This document shows positions 35,700-46,341 of a stretch of DNA of 64,000 nt, piece by piece. The notes beneath the pieces were generated by a model. The model was given only the letters and a program-made list of their open reading frames with translations. It was not told the origin of the DNA and did no database searches. How positions within the stretch are numbered: the first letter of the stretch is position 1; each line of letters opens with the position of its first letter. This stretch comes from Bimuria novae-zelandiae CBS 107.79 (taxonomy: Eukaryota; Ascomycota; Dothideomycetes; Pleosporales; Didymosphaeriaceae), in NCBI GenBank assembly GCA_010015655.1, contig ML976658.1, forward strand, positions 139,787 to 203,786, read 5' to 3'. Both the position numbers and the translations under genes were made by a program.

Positions 35700-37949
35700 G
35701 TAATTTATAGCTAAGTTAGGATTCTTAGCTAGGCGTACGGATAAGTGCCAGTGCCCCGCCCTCGTTATGTTAAATCTTCAACAGATCTTAATAAATTACC
35801 TAGCTTTACAGAATCTGCAACGCCGCCTTTGTATAAAAAGAGCTAGATTTTTTAATATAGCTATTATGTTATTATAATAGCTAAGCCTTAGCGTATCATT
35901 TTTATCTATAAGTACTATTATTAGCGGCGTAATATTAATTCTGGAGGCGCTGAAGGGTATAAATTTATTACATTAATACACTTTATAATAGCGTACTTAA
36001 GCGCTTTAACGCCTAACTATAATTATAATAAAGCTAAATAGAGCGCTCTGCTAGTGGCGGATAGTAGCTAAATAACTGAATTAATAAAGAAAGGTAGTAC
36101 ACTTCGTAAGTAGTAGTTTAATATTTATAGCGTTTATATAGTAGCTATAAGCTAGCTTATTAATAATAACTATTTACTACGCAAGTTTAAAACTATAGCT
36201 TTTTATAAGATATTACGTATAGCGATCCTAAAGGCAGAATAAGCGCTATAGAAGAGCTACAATAGCGTGTTAAGGTTCATATTAAAGCTCTATACTTATA
36301 TAAAGTTGCTAGTTATGTAGAGCTTGTCTAACGTTACAAGTAAGATCTATATAAGTTTTAATAGCTAGTTAGTTAAAAATAGCAAGCGAGGCTTCTTAAA
36401 GATTATTATATACTTTACTAGCTATAATAGCTACGTATACGACTTACTAATTACGCTTCTATAGCTTACAGGCATCTATAATAGTAAATAAATCGTAGTA
36501 GCTATTACTAAAGTGCTACTTTATTTTAGCGTTAATTTTGTAAAGAATAGCTATTTTATGCTTAATAACGCTTATCTTAATAATACTATAGTTAACCTTT
36601 TTATAAAGGAGCTTAATTTTAACGTAAAAGAAAGGCGCCTTTCCTATAGCAACTACCTAATAAACCTTATTAGGTAGTAACTAATCTATAGTAAAGACAA
36701 AGGCGCGCAAGGCAACGTTAAAGTAAAGATAGTTAATAAGGAAAAAATTATAAAGGCTTAGCGCTATAATAGGCTACTTAAACAATTTTTTATAGCTATT
36801 AACTATATTAAAATACTACTATAGCACGCTTTATTTAAAGGCTTTTAATATACGGCACACTAATTAGTACTAGCTAGTACTAAATTAGTAACTAAAAAAA
36901 CTATTAAATCTTGCGTTACACGCTAAAATAGCTACGCTAGCTACTTTAAGCGTGGTATTAAGTAAAAGCTTATAATAGACATGTATATTAATTACCACAC
37001 TAAGGCAGTATGTAAAGCTAACTCTATCGCCGCCTAGCGCGGTACTCCTCTACAAGACGTACCTAAATAGATGCGACTAGGCGGGCTTACAGTGGCCGAT
37101 TGGCAGGTCCTTACTAAGTATTTAGCAGTACTAACGTCGTTAAAGCTCGCTACTAAGCGCCTTAAAGGTCGCAGCAAAGCTAGTAATTATAGCGTAATTT
37201 ATAAAGTACTCCCTATTTATAAGTACTTACTTACTAAGTATAAGTAGCTAGCAACGACGTGTAAAACTATTAATTATAATAAATATAACGTACCTAAAGA
37301 CTACCTTGTAATTAACTTTTAAGCCACTATTAACAAACTTAATAAGTTGCTATACTACTTTATCGCTACACTCCTATACCTATACTATAAGACATACTAC
37401 AAAGTATCGTAGTAAGATAACAGACTCCGCTTTAAACAAGTAATAGTAGCTTTCTAACAGATTTAGGCGGGGTATAAGCTAGTTATAGAGCCTATTTAGG
37501 CAGCTCGCTTTTCGGATAATACTATTAATAACGCTATAGAGGCACTTATGAGCTAGGAAGTAAGCATAGAACTAGGCGCGGAGGTGCTTAATAAGTATAA
37601 CTACTAGTAGTAGCTTAAGCCTCGCTAGTAGCGTAAGTACTATAAGGATAAGAAAAGTAAGTCGCTAGTAAAGTACTAGTAGTAGCTATAGTCTTAGTAT
37701 CTAAACCTCTCACGATTAGCTATCGACGTGCTTACTATCCCCGCCTCCAGCAGCAATTGTAAGCGTATATTCACTAATCCTAGCGACTTATTAGAGCCTA
37801 AACGACGTAAGATTAGTGCAGAGTTACTAGTAGCGCTTAAGTGTGTGAAAGCGTGGCAAAAGTATAGTATAAAAACCCTATCGATGGCAGAAACGAAGCG
37901 CTATACTAACGTAGAAATTAACATTAAATTTAGGCTACTTAATTAGGGA
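35700..37949 (+). pseudogene. hAT transposase relic
   Basis: Only the C-terminal dimerisation (hATC) domain is clearly readable, at 37728-37946: LTIPASSSNCKRIFTNPSDL, LEPKRRKISAELLVALKCVK and AWQKY, the standard hATC pattern of fungal hAT elements. Upstream about 2 kb of plus-strand sequence is consistent with the rest of the transposase but has many TAA/TAG stops; its start is a guess. Confidence 0.7.
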
Positions 37950-38145
37950 ATTATTACTAGCTAATTACTATATAAACTCTTTTAAAAATACCTTTTTTAA
38001 TTAACTTATTAATTTATAATTAATCTAATTGCTCTTAAAAGCGCTATTAATTAATTTATTAAGTAATAATACTAATAATTTAATCTTAATTTAATCTAAC
38101 AGCGTTAAGTTAATTAAATTAATTATTGACAACTCTGGTGGGGTG

Positions 38146-38900
38146 GCAGTGCTGCTGAGGTATATTAGTGATCTCCTCCTTGCGTCCAGGTAATGTAGCG
38201 TCCAAACCCACGGAGAGCAATTCCATGTACCGTACCGGAGGAGCGCGCTTTTCACTTTGCGAAGTAGGGTAGGCGGTCAACAGCGCAGTGGAAGTTGTCG
38301 ATTTTGGTGCTGAGGTGATGGTGTGGAAAGGATCCATGGGATCGCGTTGCAGGTCAGTGTTGGGGATGTCGCCTCGTGAGGAAATGAAGACGGGGTTCTG
38401 CAGGAGGTGAGATGGGTGTGGATATAGATAGGTCGCCGAGGCGTTAAATATTATTGAGTGTTGTCGTCGATGAGGTAGTAGTGTGCACCATGAAGAACTC
38501 TGGAATGTGGACATGGTGGGATTTGTTTGGATTCGTGAAGGAGGCGTATTCGGCGATGGACGTAGAGCTTGAGAGATTGAGGTAGACATTCGGAGAGTAG
38601 TAGCGAAGGTTGGGTAGGTTCGTGAAATGCTTTAGGTTCGCGGGTCCGCTCCGTCCAGAAATGAGGTTGAAAGCCTCGGCACCGTTCCTACTGATCAAGG
38701 ACGCCCATCATTCAGGCCCTTTATTATCTTGGCCATCAGGGATAAAGCCCTGCGGTGACGCACTTCGGACCCTCGCAGATTCACGAGGTGCACCATGGTG
38801 TTGTTGTTGTATTGAAGCCGTTGTGATATGAGCCTTCTTTTCGCATAGTGTGTCGAGGCTGCAGTTGGCGATGGAAGAGGATTTCGCAGTTACCGTGACC
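38146..38900 (-). other. Unrecognised minus-strand open frames beside the hAT insertion
   Basis: Two overlapping minus-strand frames are open here. One (38698-38444) reads NLISGRSGPANLKHFTNLPN and LRYYSPNVYLNLSSSTSIAE; the other (38589 to the hAT end) is Ser/Thr/Pro-rich and ends PQQHCHPT at the insertion. If the hAT element is removed, the second frame runs only into FLLPAA and a stop. They may be exons of a small gene whose end was cut by the insertion, or chance. No family recognised. Confidence 0.3.
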
Positions 38901-39010
38901 CAACACTGCTAGAGGACATCACATGGCGTTTGGCCGGGAGAACGATGGCGAGCCGTTCGAATTCAAGTATCACCGTTACAACCGTAAATTCTTAGGGCGG
39001 TGTAAGCAGT

Positions 39011-39976
39011 TTAGCTCCGAACTGTTGCTGAGCTTGTGGGAAGAAGAGCCCGATGCGCAGCACATCGTTCCAGGTAACGCGCGCTTGCGCCTGCTTGTTG
39101 ATCTTCTTGCTGCGAATTATCGACACCTCGCCACAATCTCCAGAATTTGTGGCTCAAGCCCATAAAATACGAGAATATCATTCGGGCGAGCAATCGGATG
39201 GGACGTTGCAGTAGAACACAGAGCAAGATAGAACTCGGATACCGAGCTGTATAAAAAATCTGAAAAACAGTCAACAGAACGCTGTCAGGTTCAGGGATAC
39301 CTAAAAGAGGCCTGCTTATGAGGCCGAAAAGCTGCATCCCCATCACGTGGAAGAGGATCAGATCTGCTGCATCGATCCCATGCCATCTGGGAGGGAACCA
39401 TCCTGACATCTCCCGCTGTGAAATTTCGGACTCCGGGACTGTGAAAGCGTAGCCGATGCAATCTCGGCTTTCTTCGAAATTTCCATCTTGGTTCGCTTCG
39501 CGGATGGCTCTGAAGATTGCACTATATGGAAGTGGAAGTTCTCGTCCTTGATCTATCCAGTACATGCGATAGAACTCGCACTCGAAAACAACGAGAAACG
39601 GTAGAGCGAAATGTATCGCGCATGCTTGGACGTCTGCGCCGAGGTTCGCGTCATCGACGGTGACGGCAAGAAACGTTTGGATCCAGGTTGCGACTTGACC
39701 CAACAAGGGCAGGAGTAGCGCGAGTTGTACTATGCATAGTACCTGTGGGCATGGCGTGGTGGAGCCTTGGACACAGCACCGACGATCGTAGGCGTAATGG
39801 TCCATAGCGGAGAATATTTGCCATAGAGCAAACGGAGCGGGGATGAACCATAGTACTGTCGGCAAAACATCTACGCTCGCGTTAGCTCTGATTTGAAAGA
39901 TCGCCACACAAATAAGCGAAACGATGCAGTATGTGACGAAGCGAGTATTCGTGGGTGTTTCCGGCTTGCGAGGCAT
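39011..39976 (-). CDS. Predicted multi-pass membrane protein, unknown family
   Basis: The first ATG in the frame gives about 321 residues (MPRKPETPTNTRFVTYCIV). The frame is open for another 36 codons upstream without an ATG, ending in residues that could belong to an earlier exon, so the N-terminus is uncertain. Hydrophobic segments: YCIVSLICVAIFQI, LPTVLWFIPAPFALWQIF, VLCIVQLALLLPLLGQVA, CAIHFALPFLVVF, LILFHVMGMQLFGLI, VLLTVFQIFY and SSILLCVLLQ. Polar loops include DGNFEESRDCIGYAF and GWFPPRWHGIDAAD. It lacks the His of MBOAT enzymes and I do not recognise it. C-terminal residues after VDNSQQED are low-complexity. Single exon as read; no lesion visible. Confidence 0.6.
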   Translation of the reverse strand: MPRKPETPTNTRFVTYCIVSLICVAIFQIRANASVDVLPTVLWFIPAPFALWQIFSAMDHYAYDRRCCVQGSTTPCPQVLCIVQLALLLPLLGQVATWIQTFLAVTVDDANLGADVQACAIHFALPFLVVFECEFYRMYWIDQGRELPLPYSAIFRAIREANQDGNFEESRDCIGYAFTVPESEISQREMSGWFPPRWHGIDAADLILFHVMGMQLFGLISRPLLGIPEPDSVLLTVFQIFYTARYPSSILLCVLLQRPIRLLARMIFSYFMGLSHKFWRLWRGVDNSQQEDQQAGASARYLERCAAHRALLPTSSATVRS

Positions 39977-40084
39977 GAGTGGATGAAGAATGGGTTTCAA
40001 CTTGGCATAGGTCGAGGTTGACCGCTCAAGGGGGTTGTCGATGGTCAAGGCAGAAGTGATTTGTACGGAGATTTGGCCACGCAC

Positions 40085-40539
40085 GCAAAGAACTTGATGC
40101 CGCCGAGTTCACCCAGGGTAACGGTACAGCGGGACAAATTTTCCCAATAATGGTGTTTGGCTTGGGCACGGATGGGCTCAACCAAGCCAGCGGTACAGCT
40201 CGCGACCATTCATCGATGAGATAATTTCTGGCGAATCAATAAGTAAGACCAATCAACTGAAAGTGTCTGAATTGCGAAGCATAGAGTAGTAGCGGGATCC
40301 CGTGAACCTCCGCAACCTCGCGAAACCCCGCTATGCTACGAGAGAGAATATAGTCCTTATTTTGCCACACCTTGTTCGAATGGCTCATCGTGTTTGTTTA
40401 TATTCATCTGGCTGCTGAAAGATACCTCGTCGAGCTCGATATCGCTATCTGTCCGCACCCACCCATTATTCTGGCCCATCGTGCTAACCCGTATCCTACT
40501 CTGTATGCGACTTTGTATACTCTGGCCGTTCGTGCCTGT
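40085..40539. other. Intergenic region
   Basis: Upstream region of the membrane protein and 3' flank of the receptor pseudogene. No further feature recognised. Confidence 0.35.
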
Positions 40540-43500
40540 ACCGTAAGCGTTTCGGCTGTTGGACTGTTGCGTCGTCGGGAGTCTGAGAACGCCACCGGCG
40601 AGGGGCTTGAGCGAGGGCGCGCACGCCGCGATAATACCGAGATTGACTTGGATAAATCCCCAGTATTGGATATCGTTTGTACTGTCCGGAAGTTAGTCGC
40701 CGTTCATATGTGTGCGAGCGGTGGGGTAGAGGCGCACAATGACTGGTCGGGATCGCCCCTCTTTGTGTTCTGGACGACGGTCTTGACGATACCTGCTACT
40801 ACAGCTCTTGGATGCGGTCAGTACGGACTCAAGCTGTTAGGTCTTCCCAGTCTAAGATCAGGCGAGCTTACAAGTAGCCCAAGCTCAAAATGCAGATGAG
40901 GTAGATCCGGGTCTTCCGTTTCATCTGCAGAGCCCATATGATGGGTATAGGAATGATCGCGAAGCAGATGTCCGTTAAGATGTTGCAGGCCAGATAGATA
41001 TATTAGTCGCCGAATACCTCATGCTGAAAAGTAAGGTAGACCGACATGTGTTCATGAGCGCGAAACCTTTATGAGTTGCGACAGGTAGACAGGTAGGCTT
41101 GAGGTCTTTGTTCCAGAAGCCGGCTAGGGGTTTGCAGACGGCTAGCCATTCACCCCACGAGACCGCTGTATAAAGGCAGACGAAAGCTGCGGATGGCTTA
41201 GTGGCGACATCCTGTGCGGCTTCCCCGGCGTTGCAGATGTAGGAACTTACTGATAAGCCCCCAGAGCATTTTAGTGTATAAGTCGGGCACCCTAGTTTCC
41301 GACACCCCCCCCATTTTCCGACACCCCGCCAAATTTCGCCGCTGCCACCACTCTACGTTGCGAATGTGCTCACAGCTTCATTAAATAATTTTGAAAAAGC
41401 ATTAAAAAAATCGTATTTAAAGGATTTTAATTGCTTTCTTTATCTACACTTAAATCACGATTAAGATACCGTCGTATTAATTATTAATTCCGTGCTAAAC
41501 ATTACACTAATAATTACTCTACTTCCTCCTTAGAGCTACTCTCTTTTTTTATAATAATAACCCCTTGCTCTACGCTTCTCACCTTACAAACACGTTAAGC
41601 AGGCTCTTAATTAGTTTAAAAGAAAACTTTTACAAGACTTATAAAGGGATTATTTAGATTAGTTATAACTTTACGGCGTTTTAGCGGGTTAGCTTACTCT
41701 ACCTACTTACGTAAGGAAGCAACCTCACGGTCTTGCATAGTAATTATTATTATGGTATGGTCAAACGCTGTGGCAGTAAGCCGAACGTATTATTATATAG
41801 TTGGTAAGAAGTTCTTTCTAGAAAACAGCTTTATAATATCGCTGCCGCGTTTTGGCGTCCTAATATCTATAGTAGAAGGGGGTGGTGTTGACGGCCGTTC
41901 GCGCACTACTACCCAGCAAGAACCTAAGGGCTTCCTTACGCTCTTAGGGTATAAGCCTGTTGCCTTCCACCTAGATCGGATGCACTGCTCTCAAAGGCCG
42001 ATTTTACGTGCTTTTGTATAAAATTCAAGAAACTTAGCCTTCCTAAGCTTTGTTTTATCTATCCAAGCCGTATATTTGCTAACAAAGCGCCAATATGCCG
42101 CCTTTAGACTTAAGAAATAGCCCAAATCTAAAGGCTAGAGTAGATGTGAAGTATAAGCAGGGAAAAAGAGTAAGTAGACATTATTTAAGTAATATATAGT
42201 TATAAATTTGTTTAAAGTATAACTGCTATAGCCGTTAACGATAAGTAACCGTGCCTTAGAGGGATTATTAGGCTTAGTCTATAGCAAAAACACCTTTTCT
42301 AGCCACTTGACAGCAATGTTATTACTTGTCTATCTATTTTACGAAAAGGTAATATGCTAGCCTAGGTTCTAAGCTAAAAACTCCTTCTTAAACTACTGCT
42401 CCTGGATACTCTTAGCCTTAAAAATAATAAGGGGGTCTAGAGCGACGCCAAGCGCAGAGATACACTCTACTATAGAGGTCTAAGTATAAGTATTTATTAT
42501 CTTAACTAGTACGGCGTTTAGGCTCTCCTGCAAGGAGCCTATAATAAGCCTATTAATGCCCTAGCCCTCTATAATACTGCCCTTGTTAGCATTATACCTG
42601 CGCTAGGGGGGAATCTAGCTTACTATTTTGTACAGGTTAAACAAGTGCCTAATATTTTCTAGAGTAGCCTTATTTACGCGTTCCTAGCTAGTCCGGCAAC
42701 CTAACTTTAACTTAATAGCTAAGTAGCGTTATATAAAGTAACTAGTCCACTTCTTCCCTAAGTTCTTATAGTTACCTTATTACTTAAGAATAGTAATTAT
42801 AATAGCCTATACTTACGCGTGCGTTAGCGCATAACTAAGAGCCTTTTACTAAAGAATTTATTTTTCTAGAAGCTCTTCTTAAATAGTTATAAGCTATTAT
42901 TCACCGTTATAAGCGTACTAATAGGGTTAGGCACTATTAAAGTGGCCGCGAAGAGTGTTGCGTAGGACCCCGTGTTAGGTGGCAATAGTAGCTAAAGCAA
43001 CCCTAGATTTAAGATCTATAAGCGTATTCTAAACATCTTTTTCTATGTATCTAGCTATTTAAAGGTAGCGAAAATAGTGCAAAAAATATTTTTAAAATTA
43101 GCGAAGAATTAAGTTATTTAAAGTTAATATTTAGTCGTGGTGCATGGTGGGGGGCGAGGTTGCGGGGCTGTCGGAAACTATGGGGTGTCGGAAACTAGGG
43201 TGCCCGACTTAATGATGGAGTGCCGAGTCGGAGGAGGGAAAACCCAATTGATAGCTTAAGAAAAGTCATACCACCAATCGTCGAGACGATAGCTTGTATG
43301 AAGGTCATCGTCAGGTACTCGTGGTGGTCTTCCATTTCGAGGGTGTCGGTGTGGTGGCCTAAGCCGTGTTGAGCTGCAATAATGTAGGTCAACATGTCAC
43401 CGAACAAGACACAAGCCTAGAAATCACAGTCAGGCAAAGACTGCGGCACAAAAATATATTGACGTGGTACTTGCCGTCGAGGCCAGCATCAGGGCGTCGT

Positions 43501-43660
43501 CTTTGCCAAAAACCTTCACGAGAGCGATCCTGGCGTACATGCGCATTCCAACAAATAGCAAGGCAATGAGATGAAACGATGCAGTAACGCCGAGAAGATA
43601 ACTCAAATTGCTCTCTGCGGCGCGTGCCGGGTCAGTATTTTTGGGCCATAGTCGCAGAAA
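40540..43660 (-). pseudogene. PTH11-like GPCR (fungal rhodopsin-type domain), split by a transposon
   Basis: On the minus strand the N-terminal part reads SYLLGVTASFHLIALLFVGM, RMYARIALVKVFGKDDALML, intron, then FGDMLTYIIAAQHGLGHHTD, MEDHHEYLTMTFIQAIVSTI and FLKLSIGFSLLRLGTPSL, where element E0 enters. On the far side come YTKMLWGLI, an intron, GEWLAVCKPLAGFWN, GFALMNT, ILTDICFAIIPIPIIWALQM, KRKTRIYLICILSLGYL, an intron, AGIVKTVVQ and QYWGFIQVNLGIIAACAPSL then KPLAGG. These are the motifs of PTH11-like receptors, which sense surfaces or nutrients. Removing E0 and one TA joins LGTPSL to YTKMLW in frame, so the gene was open when hit. A further lesion near GFALMNT, and no clear start codon, suggest later decay. 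Confidence 0.85.
41281..43209 (-). mobile_element. E0: pogo/Fot1-like transposon inserted in the PTH11-like gene
   Basis: Inverted ends agtcgggcaccctagtttcc then gacacccc at left and the reverse at right, with TA duplicated at 41279-41280 and 43210-43211. Length 1,929 bp. The transposase is on the minus strand; its C-terminal part (about 42010-41850) reads CIRSRWKATGLYPKSVRKPL and TPPPSTIDIRTPKR, as in Fot1-like DDE transposases. The rest is RIP-mutated. Each end carries the box TTTCCGACACCCC twice, 17 bp apart at the right end and 19 bp apart at the left, where the C run is longer. Confidence 0.9.
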
Positions 43661-44164
43661 GAACGAGAGCGCAACAGGAGGTCAGTGGGAGGGATCGTCA
43701 GAGCCATATGTATTGTTCAAAACTAAGGATTCATCATGTTACATGTCCCTTTCCAGCCGATTTCATTAAGCGTGCGCGCGGTGAAGACCAAGAGGATCAA
43801 TACCATACTCTACCGAGATACGGTTCCGTTGTTTGCCCCCTACCTGTTAGAAATTACCGGGCAATACGTGCGGGTGCTTAAGTGATATAACGTGCTAGGA
43901 ATGTCCTACTAATCAATGCCCCCTCGGAGGCTCTGCAGTTTTGACGCGCCCGGTTCGTCCTTACAAAACACTCGCAAGGGATTTCTCTTGACACACTCGA
44001 AAAATAAACCCACTGCACCTGCATGAAAACTCGGATGTTATCTGCGTGGCGTACGGAATAATTATGTCAGAGTACTAGCCTGGAAGTGAACACTAACTTA
44101 TCGGGGAAATGGCGGCCCAGCGCAACGGGCCGCGGCGGGGCTGAACGTTTGGTGGGACCACATA
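43661..44164. other. Region between receptor pseudogene and transposon train
   Basis: Normal base composition; probably the promoter side of the receptor gene. No gene recognised. The last bases before the train are ggtgggaccaca, followed by TA. Confidence 0.4.
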
Positions 44165-44439
44165 ACGTGTCCGTGCACTCAACGCCCGGATTTAGTTAAC
44201 GCCCCGCTAAATACTATAACACCTTAATTAAAATAACGCTATAAGTCTAACATAATTACTATTATTATAATATTTTATAGTAGATTACTATATTTATACT
44301 TATAACTAACCTATACTATTTATATTTACTTAGAAGCTGTTAGGATCTGAACATGTATAGGACGCGGAGGACCAACGGGCCCTCAGCGGGGGTGACACTT
44401 GGTGGGGTTGCGCAACCGAGGTCACGTGATGTACCATCC

Positions 44440-44560
44440 AGCCAAGGCAGCACCAGCCATGGAAGGCAGCACCAGCCATGGATGGCAGCACCAGCCATGG
44501 AAGGCAGCACCAGCCGTGGATGGTGACACCAGCCATGGATGGCAGCAAGACCTTGGATGG
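44440..44560 (+). repeat. 19-bp minisatellite in the solo LTR
   Basis: The unit ccagccatggaaggcagca is repeated about five times with small changes (atgg/aagg; one copy has ccgtgg, one has gtgaca). It lies within the retrotransposon LTR and not in a gene. Confidence 0.85.
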
Positions 44561-44715
44561 TACAGAAATCCTTATGTATATAGGAACGCGAGAATGATCT
44601 CTCATATTCGCGTTTAACCTGTTTATCAATCTAACGTGTTCCACCAGTCATCCGCGCACACCAGTCATCCGCGCACCCCACCAAAATCACGACGCGTCTC
44701 TACACAACACCCACG

Positions 44716-46341
44716 ATGCCAGCCACACAGGACACCCAGCAACTCCAGAAAGAAGGCAGACTAGCTTTATCAATGCAGGCGATTCAGACTAAGCAGGTTA
44801 GAAGTCGCCGTCAGGCTGCGCGACTGTACAATATCCCCGAATCAACTATCCGCGACCGNNNNNNNNNNNNNNNNNNNNNNNNNNNNNNNNNNNNNNNNNN
44901 NNNNNNNNNNNNNNNNNNNNNNNNNNNNNNNNNNNNNNNNNNNNNNNNNNNNNNNNNNNNNNNNNNNNNNNNNNNNNNNNNNNNNNNNNNNNNNNNNNNN
45001 NNNNNNNNNNNNNNNNNNNNNNNNNNNNNNNNNNNNNNNNNNNNNNNNNNNNNNNNNNNNNNNNNNNNNNNNNNNNNNNNNNNNNNNNNNNNNNNNNNNN
45101 NNNNNNNNNNNNNNNNNNNNNNNNNNNNNNNNNNNNNNNNNNNNNNNNNNNNNNNNNNNNNNNNNNNNNNNNNNNNNNNNNNNNNNNNNNNNNNNNNNNN
45201 NNNNNNNNNNNNNNNNNNNNNNNNNNNNNNNNNNNNNNNNNNNNNNNNNNNNNNNNNNNNNNNNNNNNNNNNNNNNNNNNNNNNNNNNNNNNNNNNNNNN
45301 NNNNNNNNNNNNNNNNNNNNNNNNNNNNNNNNNNNNNNNNNNNNNNNNNNNNNNNNNNNNNNNNNNNNNNNNNNNNNNNNNNNNNNNNNNNNNNNNNNNN
45401 NNNNNNNNNNNNNNNNNNNNNNNNNNNNNNNNNNNNNNNNNNNNNNNNNNNNNNNNNNNNNNNNNNNNNNNNNNNNNNNNNNNNNNNNNNNNNNNNNNNN
45501 NNNNNNNNNNNNNNNNNNNNNNNNNNNNNNNNNNNNNNNNNNNNNNNNNNNNNNNNNNNNNNNNNNNNNNNNNNNNNNNNNNNNNNNNNNNNNNNNNNNN
45601 NNNNNNNNNNNNNNNNNNNNNNNNNNNNNNNNNNNNNNNNNNNNNNNNNNNNNNNNNNNNNNNNNNNNCCTGCAGCCTCTAGATGTCGGCTGTTTCTCAC
45701 CTCTCAAGACAGCGTACGGACATGAGGTGACTGAGCTAGCCAGACAGCATGTCTATCATGTAGACAAGGAAGAGTTCCTGTCAATCTACCCACGTGTACG
45801 TAAGGATGTTTTTACAGAGCAGAACATTAAGGCTGGCTTTCAAGCGACAGGGCTGGTGCCTTCCTGTCCAGATCGGGTCCTCTCATGCCTGACTATAGTC
45901 AGGACACCGTCACCACCACAGACGGGCGCTGAGCCAGCATGGACAGCTGAGACGCCTCACACTACTACTCAGGTTGAGCAGCAGGCTATGCTTATACGTA
46001 ATCGTCTGCAACGACCGCCCCAGAGCCCTACACACCAGATGCTTGGGCAGCTTGTCAAAGGCTGTCAGCTTGCGATGAACTCAGCGACTCTCTTAGCAGA
46101 GGAAGTTAAGAAGCTACGGGCAGCCAACCATCGCCGTAGACAAAGGCAGAGTAGGCAGCGACAGTATATTGCTAGAGGAGGCGCTCTACAGGCTGAGCAA
46201 GGCCGTGCTCTGGCTGCTACAGCCCATCAAGCTCTCGTTGAGGCTGGTCAAACTGCGTCTACGCCAGGTCGCCAGCGAGCACCACCAACGTGTAGCAAGT
46301 GCCATGAGCAAGGACACAAGATGACCCAGTGTAGAAAGTAG
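44716..46341 (+). CDS. Pogo/Fot1-type DDE transposase of E1n (middle undetermined)
   Basis: The ATG opens MPATQDTQQLQKEGRLALSM and a psq-type helix-turn-helix (SRRQAARLYNIPESTIRD) that binds the terminal repeats. After 270 undetermined codons the frame resumes at LQPLDVGCFSPLKTAYGHEV, whose Asp is the third catalytic residue of DD35D pogo transposases. Then FLSIYPRVRKDVFTEQNIKA, GFQATGLVP (typical of the family), a Gln/Arg-rich coiled region, and a terminal zinc knuckle CSKCHEQGHKMTQC (C-x2-C-x4-H-x4-C). The frame stays open across the gap in both directions, so 541 codons total is plausible and the enzyme may be functional. The N gap hides the first two Asp. Confidence 0.85.
   Translation: MPATQDTQQLQKEGRLALSMQAIQTKQVRSRRQAARLYNIPESTIRDXXXXXXXXXXXXXXXXXXXXXXXXXXXXXXXXXXXXXXXXXXXXXXXXXXXXXXXXXXXXXXXXXXXXXXXXXXXXXXXXXXXXXXXXXXXXXXXXXXXXXXXXXXXXXXXXXXXXXXXXXXXXXXXXXXXXXXXXXXXXXXXXXXXXXXXXXXXXXXXXXXXXXXXXXXXXXXXXXXXXXXXXXXXXXXXXXXXXXXXXXXXXXXXXXXXXXXXXXXXXXXXXXXXXXXXXXXXXXXXXXXXXXXXXXXXXXXXXXXXXXXXXXXXXXXXLQPLDVGCFSPLKTAYGHEVTELARQHVYHVDKEEFLSIYPRVRKDVFTEQNIKAGFQATGLVPSCPDRVLSCLTIVRTPSPPQTGAEPAWTAETPHTTTQVEQQAMLIRNRLQRPPQSPTHQMLGQLVKGCQLAMNSATLLAEEVKKLRAANHRRRQRQSRQRQYIARGGALQAEQGRALAATAHQALVEAGQTASTPGRQRAPPTCSKCHEQGHKMTQCRK
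44859..45668. other. Assembly gap, 810 N
   Basis: Undetermined bases inside the E1n transposase frame. The length is a multiple of three, and the frame is open on both sides. Confidence 0.99.

Larger units (their letters stand above)
29415..38137 (+). mobile_element. hAT transposon, 8.7 kb, with perfect 8-bp target duplication
   Basis: The 8-bp sequence GTGGGGTG occurs directly on both sides, at 29407-29414 and 38138-38145. The ends are inverted: left catagttattaacaatt, right (reversed) cagagttgtcaataatt, differing by RIP-type and few other changes; CAGAGTTG is a hAT-type terminus. A hAT dimerisation domain is encoded near the right end (37728-37946). The element is enlarged by an internal gypsy retrotransposon on the minus strand and a solo LTR. 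Nearly all of it is TpA-rich through RIP. Confidence 0.88.

Noticed and set aside
41752..42021. 89-codon plus-strand open frame in E0
   Set aside because: The minus strand there encodes the C-terminal part of a Fot1-like transposase (WKATGLYPKSVRKPL).
44811..45707. Minus-strand open frames across the N gap
   Set aside because: They consist almost entirely of undetermined residues; the plus-strand transposase explains the locus.
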